From the NCBI GenBank assembly GCA_000333855.2, contig CM007314.1, forward strand, positions 503,030 through 567,029: a stretch of 64,000 bases of DNA, given 5' to 3'. Within the stretch, counting starts at the first letter, position 1. Each line of letters opens with the position of its first letter. Source of the DNA: Endotrypanum monterogeii (Eukaryota; Euglenozoa; Kinetoplastea; Trypanosomatida; Trypanosomatidae). A model generated the notes under the pieces. It saw nothing but the letters and a program-made list of their open reading frames with translations. It was not told the origin of the DNA and searched no databases. Below are positions 1-10,100 of this stretch, piece after piece. The translations under genes were made by a program, and so were the position numbers.

Positions 1-4
1 ACCA

Positions 5-6
<2 letters not shown>

Positions 7-61
<55 letters not shown>
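7..61. repeat. Compound CA/TA microsatellite
   Basis: An (AC)n run at about 7-36 passes directly into an (AT)n run at 37-60. It sits in the short sequence before the first gene. The splice acceptor for that gene is not visible and probably lies upstream of the window. The same CA-then-TA compound pattern recurs in many spacers of this window. Confidence 0.95.
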
Positions 62-115
62 CGTATCCGAGTAAAGCACGAAAGAGTCGATCGATTTCAT
101 AAGAAGCGGAACACG

Positions 116-1357
116 ATGTCGGTGCGCATGGATGCTTCGCTCTACAGCGACGTTGCTCGCATCGAGCGTGGTGACTACATACGCTTTCACTGCGAACTTC
201 TTTCTGCAAACGGCTGCGACAATCAACGCTACTTCATGGGCTGCTATTACCCCCGCTGGCACGGCTTCTATTTAGAGGAGGTGCGATCGATCATCGGCAA
301 CATGGGCTACTGTGAGCTCAAGTATTTCCCAGCCTACCCTTTTGATGTGTATCTGAAGTCCGCTGACGTGGCATCAGCGGCGGCCTCGACGCAATGCGAG
401 GAGACTGACATCGCCAACTCGACGACCTATGTTACCGGTGATTTCCAGGTTGACAACATTCTCGTCCTTGGCCCACCGCAAAATCAACGCGATGATGCCG
501 TGAAGCGGTTCAAGATCGTATCGGTGGACAAGAGTCATCTGAAGACGAACACCTTTTTTCTTCCCCCTGTGGCAAATATGAACAGTAGTTCCATACAAAA
601 TCCCAACTCGATGCTATCCACACTCCGTGCACCGGGTGGGGAGAGGCTACCGGTACAACTGGATGACACAGTTCTGGAGATTCTCACACAGCTTCGAGAT
701 GCCTACATTGACCACGCCGGTGGCGGAATACCAGAGATCGGCATCAAAGCCATGGGTCGGCCATTCCGCAAAGTGAGCGACGACGGTAGGCGCTGGATGA
801 CACGCGACGGCATACACCAGCTTGTTCGTGGTTCCCGGGCCTTCGGCGCACATGCCAGCTCCATCTCAGACACCCTCCAGGCCCAGCAAACAGTCGACGT
901 GGTGGCTGATACTCTCTTCAGCGCGTTTCCGAAGGAGGAGGCTACATACCCGGAAGCGCCAGGCGAGGAGGCCTGTGAAGAACGGATCGACTACGACGTC
1001 TTCATGGACTACATCCGCGGCCACATGAACTCGACCCGCAAGAAGGCTGTACTCGACGTATTCCAGCAGCTGGACTATGACTCCGATGGCAACATCACCA
1101 TCAAGGACATCCAAGCGATGTTCAATGCGCAGGAGCACCCCGTCGTTGTACGGGACGCCATCTTTACACCTGAGAAGATGCTGAGGGGTTTTCTCGCTAT
1201 TTGGGATGAGAATCAGCGGTACTTTGGACTCGTGCCCTATACCGAGTTCGTGGACTACTATAACGGACTCAGCGCGATCATCGAGGACGACGCCGTCTTC
1301 CTGGGGATACTCAAGACTACTTGGAAGGTGCCAAACTGGACAATCAAGTTTGTGTAG
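116..1357 (+). CDS. Calcyphosin-like EF-hand protein
   Basis: The 413-residue protein has a C-terminal half (about 190-413) that reads like the calcyphosin family of calcium-binding proteins, several of which are ciliary or flagellar. One canonical EF-hand loop is visible at residues 320-331, with Asp at positions 1, 3 and 5, Gly at 6 and Asp at 12. A second loop near 364-375 is degenerate and probably does not bind calcium. The family-typical stretch FVDYYNGLSA follows, and the protein ends in a Trp-containing tail as calcyphosins do. Residues 1-170 are extra compared with the roughly 190-residue animal protein. They are rich in aromatic residues and match nothing I recognise. A second in-frame ATG lies at 128. 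A flagellar role is inference from the family only. Confidence 0.85.
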   Translation: MSVRMDASLYSDVARIERGDYIRFHCELLSANGCDNQRYFMGCYYPRWHGFYLEEVRSIIGNMGYCELKYFPAYPFDVYLKSADVASAAASTQCEETDIANSTTYVTGDFQVDNILVLGPPQNQRDDAVKRFKIVSVDKSHLKTNTFFLPPVANMNSSSIQNPNSMLSTLRAPGGERLPVQLDDTVLEILTQLRDAYIDHAGGGIPEIGIKAMGRPFRKVSDDGRRWMTRDGIHQLVRGSRAFGAHASSISDTLQAQQTVDVVADTLFSAFPKEEATYPEAPGEEACEERIDYDVFMDYIRGHMNSTRKKAVLDVFQQLDYDSDGNITIKDIQAMFNAQEHPVVVRDAIFTPEKMLRGFLAIWDENQRYFGLVPYTEFVDYYNGLSAIIEDDAVFLGILKTTWKVPNWTIKFV

Positions 1358-1790
1358 CCATCCACTTTTTATTCCCTGGATGTGATGAACTTTTTTTTTT
1401 TTCCAGGCTAATGGTGGCCATGTGTGTGCTGCGGTGCACAAGCTGTATGGCGTTGCTCCTCCCCTGCGACAAAAGAGAGACTTCCTCCCCTCCGCTGTTT
1501 TTCTCACTTGTTATGTAAACTATCGGTGACGGAAGCGAGGTATGCGCACCTTGACAAATAAGAAAGCGCCCACACCCACGCACTTCGCTTATTTTTATTT
1601 TTCTTACAAAAAATACTCGTGGAGCGTTTGTGGTCATGCGCGGGTGTGTGACGGGTTCGCGCGTCGTCGTCTCTTGCTCTGCGCTCCTCTCTCTACTGGG
1701 GCGTACCTTTTTTTTTCTTTGGAAGTGTGCCTTTTTGTTTTGGTGGTGGATGAAGACAGGCTGAAGATGCGCCCGAGTGTATGCGCGCCA

Positions 1791-1792
<2 letters not shown>

Positions 1793-1825
<33 letters not shown>
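1793..1825. repeat. (AC)n microsatellite
   Basis: About 16 uninterrupted AC dinucleotides lie in the untranslated spacer between the calcyphosin-like and pyridoxal kinase genes. Confidence 0.95.
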
Positions 1826-1827
<2 letters not shown>

Positions 1828-2197
1828 TAGTGGCTCTTGCACAGATGCGCCCCTTCTCATCGACTCGTTTCCCGGCGCCTGTTATGTGTCTGTGCGCCCC
1901 TCTCTCTATCCATGTATCGTACATTACAAAAAAAAAAACAAATAATCAGACGTCAAGTACTGGCAGAATGTGTCCCCATCTACTTTTGTCGTAATCGTCT
2001 GTGTAAGTGCAACGACAGCCGAGGCACCTCTCTCCATCGATTTCACATTCGCTTGTTGCTGTTGCTGCTGCTGTTTTTGGATGTTGGACAAACACGCAAA
2101 AAAAAAAAAAATGATGTGGGGAGGATTCTTGTAGGGGTATGCGTCACACCGATTCTCACCATAGCGTTTTCCCTCCTGGCTGTGCACTAGTAGCGGT

Positions 2198-2305
2198 GTG
2201 TATACTATATATATATACATATATGTGTATACTATATATATATACATATATGTGTATACTATATATATATATATATATGTGTCTACTATATATATATACA
2301 TATAT
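2198..2305. repeat. Four tandem copies of a 27-bp AT-rich unit
   Basis: Units begin with GTGTATACT at 2198, 2225 and 2252, and with the variant GTGTCTACT at 2279, giving an exact 27-bp spacing. Each unit continues into alternating TA and a CATATAT segment. The third copy has lost its internal C, and the fourth carries an A-to-C change in the head. Each unit can fold back on itself because most of it is alternating TA. Confidence 0.93.
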
Positions 2306-2807
2306 ACATCGAGAAAGAGTGAAAGTGATAACCCAAGTGAGCTACATGCGCTCAGTTCATGTAAATCTTTGGGATTGTGTATTATTGCGGGTGGGGGTGG
2401 TTGCGTGTATGTCTGTACATTTGCATTATCACGTTTCTTTTTTTTTTTCCACCTCCTTTTCTTCCTCCACACTTGGTCCCCGAATATGTCGCATGCCATC
2501 TTTGGGCTCCCTCCCCCACTTTTGTCTCTCTCTATTTTCTTTGGCGTGCGCTGTGGTCTACCTTTTTTTTTGTTTTTTTCGTCTATTTTTATGCCTGTCT
2601 CGACGTGCTTGGGTGTGTACGTAACGGGTTTCATTAACAATTCGCGCCCGCACCTGCATTATTCGGGACTCAAAATTTTCTTTCCTCGTTGTGCACATAT
2701 TTATCCTTATCCTTTCCCCCCTATACACACACCTGTGCGCATTCGTGTCGACTTCGTAAGGAATATATCACCCAAAGTGTTTCACATTGACAGGCGTCTA
2801 CACTATC

Positions 2808-2827
2808 AATTTTTTTTTTCCTCCCAG
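2808..2827 (+). promoter_or_regulatory. Polypyrimidine tract and spliced-leader acceptor for pyridoxal kinase
   Basis: A run of T followed by CCTCCC ends in AG at 2826-2827. This is the nearest good acceptor upstream of the kinase ATG at 2912 and would leave an 84-nt leader. Confidence 0.7.
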
Positions 2828-2911
2828 GGAAAACATCCGGAAAAAAAAAAGCAAGAAGAAGAAAGGGGAGAAGAGGCTGTAGACTGTACCAGGCTCTCTT
2901 TGCTCAGTATC

Positions 2912-3820
2912 ATGTCGATTGAAAAGAAAGTTCTTTCCATCCAGTCCCACGTGACGCACGGGTATGTGGGCAATAAGGCGGCCACGTTTCCATTGCAGCT
3001 TCACGGCTTCGATGTGGACGCTGTCAACACGGTGAGTTTGTCGAATCACAGTGGCTACCCAGTCATCAAGGGTCATCGCATGGATCTGGAGGAGTTTACA
3101 ACCATTCTTGAAGGTCTACGCGCCAACGACTTCTTGGTGGACTACGGGTATGTGCTGACGGGGTATATCAATAACTCAGACATCGTTCGCCAAGTCATGC
3201 CCACCGTTGCAGAGATCCGAGAAAAACGAAAGGAGCAGGGAAAGAGTTCTCCCGTCTTTGTTTGTGATCCTGTCATGGGCGACGACGGGAGGATGTACTG
3301 TACGGAGGAGGTGGTAGGGGCATACAAGGAGCTTATTGCCCATGCAGATATTGCAACGCCAAACTACTTTGAAGCGTCGCTCCTGAGTGGGGTGGAGGTG
3401 AAGGATCTTGCCTCCGCCATTGAGGCAGCGGATTGGTTTCACACACAGGGTACAACTACGGTTGTGATCAAGTCCTTCGCGATGCCAGAGGATCCGGCTC
3501 ACCTTCGGTTCCTATTGTCCTGCCATGAGCATGCGAGCAAGTCCACAAAGCGCTACACAGGTGTGGTGCCATACTATGAGGGGCGCTACACGGGCACGGG
3601 TGACGTCTTCGCGGCTTCACTTGTCGCATTTTCTCACGTGGAGTCCATTGAACTGGCAGTCGGCAAGGCCATGGCAGTTTTACATGATCTCATCAAAGCC
3701 ACTGTAGAACGTGGTGGCTCTGGGAAGTCGACTCTGAACTCGCGTGAGCTGCGCGTCACGAGCGATCCCGACCGGCTGCTGCACCCGTCTTCCGTCATCC
3801 CGGTGACTCAGTTGCCGTAG
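2912..3820 (+). CDS. PDXK: Pyridoxal kinase
   Basis: This cytosolic enzyme phosphorylates pyridoxal, pyridoxine and pyridoxamine with ATP to supply pyridoxal 5'-phosphate. The 302-residue length is typical. Family signatures are in order: the N-terminal substrate loop SIQSHVTHGYVGNKAA (about 8-23), the VLTGYINN segment (about 81-88), VCDPVMGDDGRMY, ATPNYFEA, and the GTGD motif whose Asp231 is the expected catalytic base. I chose the ATG at 2912 because homology starts there and the acceptor AG at 2826-2827 lies just upstream. The open frame extends further upstream only through TA repeats and T-rich sequence. It belongs to the ribokinase superfamily. Confidence 0.97.
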   Translation: MSIEKKVLSIQSHVTHGYVGNKAATFPLQLHGFDVDAVNTVSLSNHSGYPVIKGHRMDLEEFTTILEGLRANDFLVDYGYVLTGYINNSDIVRQVMPTVAEIREKRKEQGKSSPVFVCDPVMGDDGRMYCTEEVVGAYKELIAHADIATPNYFEASLLSGVEVKDLASAIEAADWFHTQGTTTVVIKSFAMPEDPAHLRFLLSCHEHASKSTKRYTGVVPYYEGRYTGTGDVFAASLVAFSHVESIELAVGKAMAVLHDLIKATVERGGSGKSTLNSRELRVTSDPDRLLHPSSVIPVTQLP

Positions 3821-4780
3821 GCGAGAGGGAGCAGTGAGGCAACTGGTATGTCAAGAACAGGTAATGCGACATGCTTGCAGGCTGAAAAAAAAAATCACGT
3901 GTGCTCACGTGTCACTCATTTTCGTGGTTTGGTTGTTTCTTTTTGTTTTTTTTTCCCCAACGCGGTGCGGTTTATCCCTCATCTCGGTATGGACTTGTCT
4001 TGGTTGGGGTCTCAGGGTGAGGGGTGAGAAGGAAAAAAAAAGGAAGCAGAGACGTCTATGGGAAAGAGAAATACAATCGCCACCGCCGGGCCCACCAGAC
4101 ATATATGTGGATGTAGATCGGCTACCATCAACAGTCGAGAGCAGGGTGTGTACACTTGTAATTATACATGTATGAGTATACATTTACATTGCACATAATC
4201 TGCTATTTCCGTGCATCGTACCTCTACATCAATGGGGTGTTGAGACCAGCCTGTTTTGAGTCTGCGATAGAGGCGGGGTGGGGGTTGAGTAGGGCCCAAA
4301 CAGCCTGCTGCCTCTGCATTAGTGTTATTGTTCTTGATGTCTCAGGCGAAATCAGGGCGAGTAGGGAGATACATGAAGTATCTACGTGCATTGGCCTATG
4401 ATTCAATGTTGGGGGAAAAAGAAAAAAAAATGGTCTTGCATTATTATTTTTTATCATCTTTCGTTGACTATAAACTCTGTGGTTTCTTGCCTTATACCTC
4501 CTCGTTTTTTTTTTTCATTTCCTCCGACCGCTCTTCATTTGTGACTGCGACTTTGGCCTTCGTTTCATTCTGAATTACGTGCTCCGATCGAATCGACATA
4601 CTCAAATATATTTTAATCTATTCATTTATCTACCTTTTTTTTTACTTACAGACCCGTTTTTTTTTCTTTTTAGAGCCTGAGGAAAGAAAGAGAGAGAGAG
4701 CGACGCTTGCGTGGAAAACACCAGAGGGTATTCGCAGTCCCCCTTGCCTCCCCATCCTTTTTTTTTCTTCCCAGAAGCAA
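3821..4780. other. Intergenic region
   Basis: No gene is seen. The spacer holds A and T homopolymer stretches and ends in three closely spaced acceptor-like AGs after pyrimidine tracts: 4650-4651, 4672-4673 and 4773-4774. There is no ATG between the first of these and 4781, so any of the three leads to the same start codon in the next gene. Confidence 0.75.
4743..4774 (+). promoter_or_regulatory. Polypyrimidine tract and acceptor for the GNAT gene
   Basis: A strong CT tract ends in CCCAG, with the AG at 4773-4774. The ATG is only 6 nt downstream, at 4781. Confidence 0.65.
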
Positions 4781-5851
4781 ATGATCGATGATTGTGTACC
4801 ACCGAGTTCAACAGGGAGTCTTGCCTCGCAGTTTCGCGTGTTCTGCGTAAAAAAACCAAAGCATTCCATTAACTGTTCCGGTGAACCGACACCGGCGTCT
4901 ACATCCGCACCGACCCCCCTAGCATCACAGATGGACGCAGCTGCACCTATCTCCTACCTTGATGTCGTGCAGCAGCTCGACGGAGGCGGCGGGTGGTCCT
5001 TCGCACCGTATCCTCCATGCAGCCGTGTGCAGTTGCTGCAGGTGCACGCTTATTGGGTGGCGATGGCGAGAGTAGACGCCGCGGGCTCGTGCGGGACAGT
5101 CGGAGTAGCTGACAAGGACAGTGCAGCTAATATGCAGCAGAAAATTACGACCTCTTCAAAAATGAATACGGAGCAGCTGACCCCGACGTCAAGTTATTCA
5201 TGTGACAAAGGTGACACGTCTGTGGCGAACTCGTTGAATGGCATTTGTGTACAGCGGCTTGCCTGTGTCGTTGGCATCGTCTGGGTGCGTCTGTCAGCGA
5301 GCACGGGCTCCACGTCTTCCCTGGTGAAAAACCGATCATCGCGCAATTCCCAGGACAGGGGTAGTCAAGCGGCGAACGCCTCATGCAACACCAGCTGCAG
5401 CCGCCGCAGCAACCACCCGTCTGTGGAGGGCTACATTCAGGTTGTCATCACTCACGAGCATTACCGGCGTCGCGGGCTCGCCTCATGGCTTTTGGAGCAC
5501 TGCTTGGCGTGTCAGAAGGTAGCGGCAGATGTCTTCGCTTTCGAACGGGGTGACGGTGTTGCCTATTTGATTCAGCGGTGGCACCTACACACACTCGCGG
5601 CAGGGCGGCGGCCACAAAAGCGTTGTCGTGAGGACAGCACGTCTACACAGGAATACCAACGGACTGACATGGGTTCGCCGCACCATCACCCAGATACCGA
5701 TCAGTGTGAGTCAGATCGAGAGAACAGTATAGCGATTGTTGATGCCACGCTTGCCATGTATCATCGGCTGGGTTTCCAAGAGCGCCGTTACCTGACCGGC
5801 TACTACGCGAGGAGATACGACGCGGTGGAACTGATGAGAGGTTGCTCGTAG
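4781..5851 (+). CDS. GNAT-family N-acetyltransferase with low-complexity insertions
   Basis: The protein probably transfers acetyl from acetyl-CoA to a protein N-terminus or other amine. GNAT motif A is clear: a hydrophobic strand, GYIQVVITHEHYRRRGLA, with the acetyl-CoA-binding RRRGLA at 229-234, followed by the helix SWLLEHCL. Near the C-terminus, MYHRLGFQERRYLTGYYARR matches the motif B region of N-terminal acetyltransferases, including the double Tyr. The core is split by long Ser/Thr/Asn-rich insertions at about 105-155 and 280-320, so 356 residues hold a domain that usually takes about 150. The start is the first ATG after the acceptors at 4651-4774. An in-frame ATG at 4931 (residue 51) is an alternative. 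The specific NAT type (NAA10, 20, 50 or 60) is not resolved. Confidence 0.78.
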   Translation: MIDDCVPPSSTGSLASQFRVFCVKKPKHSINCSGEPTPASTSAPTPLASQMDAAAPISYLDVVQQLDGGGGWSFAPYPPCSRVQLLQVHAYWVAMARVDAAGSCGTVGVADKDSAANMQQKITTSSKMNTEQLTPTSSYSCDKGDTSVANSLNGICVQRLACVVGIVWVRLSASTGSTSSLVKNRSSRNSQDRGSQAANASCNTSCSRRSNHPSVEGYIQVVITHEHYRRRGLASWLLEHCLACQKVAADVFAFERGDGVAYLIQRWHLHTLAAGRRPQKRCREDSTSTQEYQRTDMGSPHHHPDTDQCESDRENSIAIVDATLAMYHRLGFQERRYLTGYYARRYDAVELMRGCS

Positions 5852-5946
5852 TCCTGTGGCAAAGTGAATTTTTTTTTTTTCGGCCCGATTCGCTTGTGGA
5901 CGCGCTTACGAGTGACGACCGGGGGGTGGGTGAGCTGGCAGCAAAC

Positions 5947-5966
5947 GTGTGTGTGTGTGTGTGTGT
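5947..5966. repeat. (GT)n microsatellite
   Basis: Ten GT dinucleotides lie in the 3' UTR side of the spacer after the GNAT gene. Confidence 0.9.
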
Positions 5967-6726
5967 CTCGCGCTCTACGCCTTTGTGCGACTCTTACTCT
6001 TGATCAACGCACGTGTTGGCATTCAGAAATTCTAGACGGTGGCACGGTCGAAGAAAATGCGGCCATAGGATGCGGTCTCGAGTGTGGTGACCATGGCCCC
6101 GACTTGTGAGGGTGCCCTCAGTAGCAACTCACATCGCCTCGGCGGTCATGGGCCAACTTTACGGCAGAATAACTCGCATCCGGTCGTCTGTATGGAGGTC
6201 AGACACATGCATTAGCACAAGATTGAAACGAAGCATTTTAAATAAGCGTTATGCGATGCGACGAGGACGCAATGCAGCTCGAAATGAATGCAGCCATTCC
6301 CCGTACTCGGCAGCTTTGACGACTTTCTTTCCCTTTTGGCGCTCTTCCCCTTATATATATATATACCTCTCTGTCCTGGTGCCGATCACCCGCCGCGGTG
6401 TGCGTTGGTGCTCACGTGCTTTGATTTGTTGTTCTTATTGTTCACCCTTTTGCGCTTTGTGCCCGCGTACCCTTCATCATACCGCTTCTTCTACATCTCG
6501 CGTCCGCCTCGGCGTCATGCGATTTGATGATATGGCACTCACTGCGGATGCCTACACCTCTCCAACGTCTATGCCTGTACCACTGCTCCTCTCCCTCCTC
6601 TGGAAAAAAAAACGCATCTGTCTAATGAACCCTCAAAGGAGACCAACGTTTTGCTGCTGCAATTTTCCAGCACGGTCTGAGAAGGGTGTGTTTGCCGGCC
6701 GCATTCGCCTTGAGCGTTTTTTTTTT

Positions 6727-6758
<32 letters not shown>

Positions 6759-6764
6759 CATATA
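6727..6764. repeat. Compound CA/TA microsatellite
   Basis: (CA)7 is followed directly by alternating TA. It is the first of two such arrays before the rotatin-like gene. Confidence 0.93.
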
Positions 6765-6876
6765 GGGTACATGTATGGATGCCACCTGTACTGGAGCCCT
6801 TCTTGTGTCATTTCTTTATCAACCACACATAGAGGTAACTGCGCCGTTGAGGAGTTGCTGCAGGTTCCTCTCACAT

Positions 6877-6912
<36 letters not shown>
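6877..6912. repeat. Compound CA/TA microsatellite
   Basis: An AC run passes into alternating AT, about 110 nt after a near-identical array. Confidence 0.93.
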
Positions 6913-7090
6913 GTGTAGTTACGCTTGATGAGTAGATCTTTACCACTTCATAGAACCATTGTATCAAAGTCGTCGGTTTTGCCCCTCGACGAGACAGACA
7001 ACATCCACTCAATACACCATAACACGTACACCAGATAAAGCGAACGATTCCAGGAGAGCGCATCTGAGTCGACAGCGTCCTCATTTTGAT

Positions 7091-7130
7091 TCCTCTTGGC
7101 CACATTTCTCCGCTCTCGATATTTCATCAG
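7091..7130 (+). promoter_or_regulatory. Candidate acceptor 1 for the rotatin-like gene
   Basis: A moderately pyrimidine-rich tract ends in TCATCAG, with the AG at 7129-7130. It lies 6 nt before the in-frame ATG at 7137. A second, stronger pyrimidine tract ends in AG at 7168-7169, inside the coding sequence. Confidence 0.5.
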
Positions 7131-7136
7131 TACCGC

Positions 7137-10100
7137 ATGCCGTTTCCTTCCCCTGCTTTCTTCACCCAGGCAAAATGGCTCGCGTTTTTTGCGGAGCTGA
7201 CAGCTAAGCTGACCCACCACAATGCCCTCGTCGTCATGGAGGGTGCAGAGCTGCTGAAACGGCTGTTACTCTCTCGCGTGTCCATTGCAGCGGTACTGCA
7301 GCAGGGAGATTTGCTCCTTCGCTTATTCGACGCGTGGCGCGGCTGCGTTCTCGCCGAGCGCCCGCGCGCGTCTCTGCAGCAACATGAAAAGGCCTCACCG
7401 ACTCGCTCACCACCGCCACCTCCCTCCGCAGCCATCGCCCTCAACGATGAGCTGAGCTTCGTGCTGGCTGAGTCCATCTCGCAATGTATCGACCTCATGG
7501 TATCGCTTCACGCAGATGGTGACACTTACTACAGTCTGTTGGTCTTGGCCCGGGCGGGGCCCATGCTCGAAACACTCGTCGATGTGATGCGGATGGCGCC
7601 TCCACAGCTTTACGGTATCACAGCTAGCCTTTTGCAGCAACTGCTCGCACTTCCGCTGGGGAGTGACTCAGTCGGCTGCGTCGGTGGTGATAACACCGAA
7701 GGAAAGGTGTGTGTCGATGGCGCAGAGCTGTTCTTGGACAAGACAACCGTGACTCAGTTGAGGGAGTCGATTCCCCTGCAGCGGCATGTCCGCTCTCTTG
7801 TCGAGGCGGTTCAGGAACACGGGGCTTTGCTGCAGTGCGCAACCGATACATTGGCGGGGCTACTTGCAGTGCAGCAGGGGCCTCGTCGCCTCGCCGCCAT
7901 TTCTCTCTTCAACCAGGCCTCGAGGAGACTTGGAAAGCATTACATTCGACACGGTCGTGCATCCCACACCGGTGTACCACCCGCTGCCGGCGACACCGTC
8001 CTTCAGAGGGCTCCATCCAGCGATTTTGACCCACGCGAAGTGAGTAGTGAAAACTTTGAGCTGAATGTCACCATTACCGGCGCGGCGCCAGCGCGCACAT
8101 CGACCACTTCGCCGTCACCTAACACTGCTACACCGCCCTGTGCGCTTGACGATATAGAGAGTGGTCTGCGCTCATCTGCAAAGCGCCGCCTCGACTTCAC
8201 GGTCTTGCTCCCAGGGGAGGCAGAGGAGGTCATCAGCACTGCTGCTGCCGCTGCGCGTAGTGAAATCTCTCATTTGAAGGGCGCGAGGGTCTTTCTCTCG
8301 CCGCCCGTAGCGGGTTCCCATGCGGAGTCGGAAAACGGTTCACCACCTTCACAGCCGCCCGACATCAGTGCTATGGTAGATGGTGAACCGCAGCGCCTCG
8401 CGTGCTCCGTTCCGCCAGATGTAGTGGAGGAGACGTTGCAGCATCTTGCATCATCTGATTCTCATGACGCCTTCTTCGACGCCTTCGATTGGCTTTGGTG
8501 CTTAACTGTCGCTGACGCATCCACTGTCGGAGCGGCATTGACACCGGAGATGCTTCACCGGTGCCTTGGGAGATATCTGACGGCAGCTCCGCGGACCCGT
8601 CGCGATCGGGTTCTTTTTACGCTGCTTTTGCTATGGGTTGGTCATGTGCACTCTGTGAGTGCGCTGCGCCAAGATACGCATAGCTGCATTCTCGAAGTTG
8701 CTGCGTCGGCGCTCCTGCCTATGCTGCGCGCCGAGCTGTCGGAGAACGGCGACCGAGAATTGCCTGGGCAGACTCACAATATTTCTAGTCATCCCATAAA
8801 TTCTTCGCTCACTGTTTCAGCGATAACGCCATCGAACACAAACATCGCAGGGATGGTGAACGCTACAATACTATCGACGCAAGTGCCAACGGGTCCTCTG
8901 GGCTACGGCGACATGAGCGCTGAGCCGACAATTATCGGGCCCTCGCTTGACCGCTCGTCATCTTACCACGGAGGCGGTCGAGGGGGCGGCATGCTTCCAA
9001 ACGAGAGCGGGTCCGCATTGCTACCGTACGCTACAGCCCGAAAGGCACAGGAGATGGCGGTGTTGCTGCGTCCCTCTATCGGGGTGATATTGCTTTCTTT
9101 CCTGCTGAACATCCACACTGGTGCCGCGGTTCACACGCAGCGTCTGTGGATTTCACAGGGACGTGTTCTGGAGGTGACGCAGATGGCCGTCCATCGCGGT
9201 CAAGGCTGCCGATCGGTTCTCCTTGATACTCCGACCAGTATTGATGGTTCACTTTCGGATGAGGTCTACCTAGAGTGTGCGCAGCGTAGTGTACGGACAG
9301 ATGCGTCGACGGTAGCGGTGCTCGGGTGCCGATTGGTTGCCGCCGTTCTGGGAGACGTATTGCGCTGGGGTGCAGCGGCCTGCGACGACTCAGGGGAAAC
9401 TACTACGGCAGTCTCTGGGCAAGGGGCGAACGAAAACGGTGAAGGCAAGGTTACCGAAGCTTCGATGCAAGCAGAGCTGTCCCTGTTTGCCCAGTCACTG
9501 ATTCCACGGCTCGTGGACATGGCGGTAAGCAACCCTGATGTAGCGGCGGTGCAGGAGGGTGGGGCGGCATCTCCCGTGCACCACGTACCCCTGAATTTGC
9601 GGTGCTCAAGATATACGTCCCTTGGCGAGTGTGCGCTGGTGGCATTGGACGCCTGTCTGCAATATCACGCGCAAGGCGGTCATCTACGAACCCGCGGCGA
9701 AGTCCCAATGTGTGTGTCTCACTTCGCCCTTGAAGATCTTCTTCGTGCACTGCCAAAGCTTACGTGCGTATCGCACTGCAGTGTGCACCCACCGGTGCGT
9801 GCGGTGCCGTATCGTCTACTGATATACGCAAGTCGGCGGCTGGAGGAGGTGCTGACGGTTCTCAGACACATGCCTTCGCTCGCTAGCGCCGCTGTTTCGT
9901 GTGTATTGGACTACGGGCCCCGGGCCGCGCAATGGGAAGCGGCAGCGGCTGCGGAGTGGCTAACGGTGGTCATCAAATTGTTGATGGATGCCGAGACACC
10001 TAAGCAGAAAGGGGCGTCTTCGCGTAGGGAGTTGGCGGCAGCATCTTCTCCACCGCGGCGTCGATTGCCCACCACTGCAGAGTTGCTGAATGAGTATTTC

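Larger units (their letters stand above)
1358..2911. other. Intergenic region: 3' UTR, microsatellites, 5' leader of pyridoxal kinase
   Basis: No convincing gene is seen here. The region holds T-rich tracts, a polypyrimidine-AG near 1391-1407, an (AC)n array at 1793-1825, a TGC-rich stretch near 2051-2072, and a 27-bp tandem repeat at 2198-2305. A pyrimidine tract ends in AG at 2826-2827. The long upstream extension of the kinase reading frame lies over this AT-rich repeat and has no ATG that fits a coding protein, so it is treated as leader. Confidence 0.8.
5852..7136. other. Intergenic region with three microsatellites
   Basis: No gene is seen. The region holds (GT)n at 5947-5966, a short TA run near 6352-6365 and two compound CA-TA arrays at 6727-6764 and 6877-6912. 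Open frames crossing it are broken by repeats and have no recognisable protein. A pyrimidine-rich stretch at 7091-7128 ends in AG at 7129-7130. Confidence 0.75.

Noticed and set aside
866..1507. 213-codon minus-strand ORF opposite the calcyphosin-like gene
   Set aside because: Antisense shadow of a conserved EF-hand region; no domain and no acceptor on that strand.
2198..2911. N-terminal extension of pyridoxal kinase by 238 codons
   Set aside because: It translates a 27-bp TA repeat and T-rich leader into Tyr/Ile/Phe-rich sequence, with a splice acceptor downstream at 2827.
6106..6765. 219-codon ORF in the spacer before the rotatin-like gene
   Set aside because: It starts at a non-ATG codon, crosses TA repeats, has no acceptor signal and no recognisable domain.
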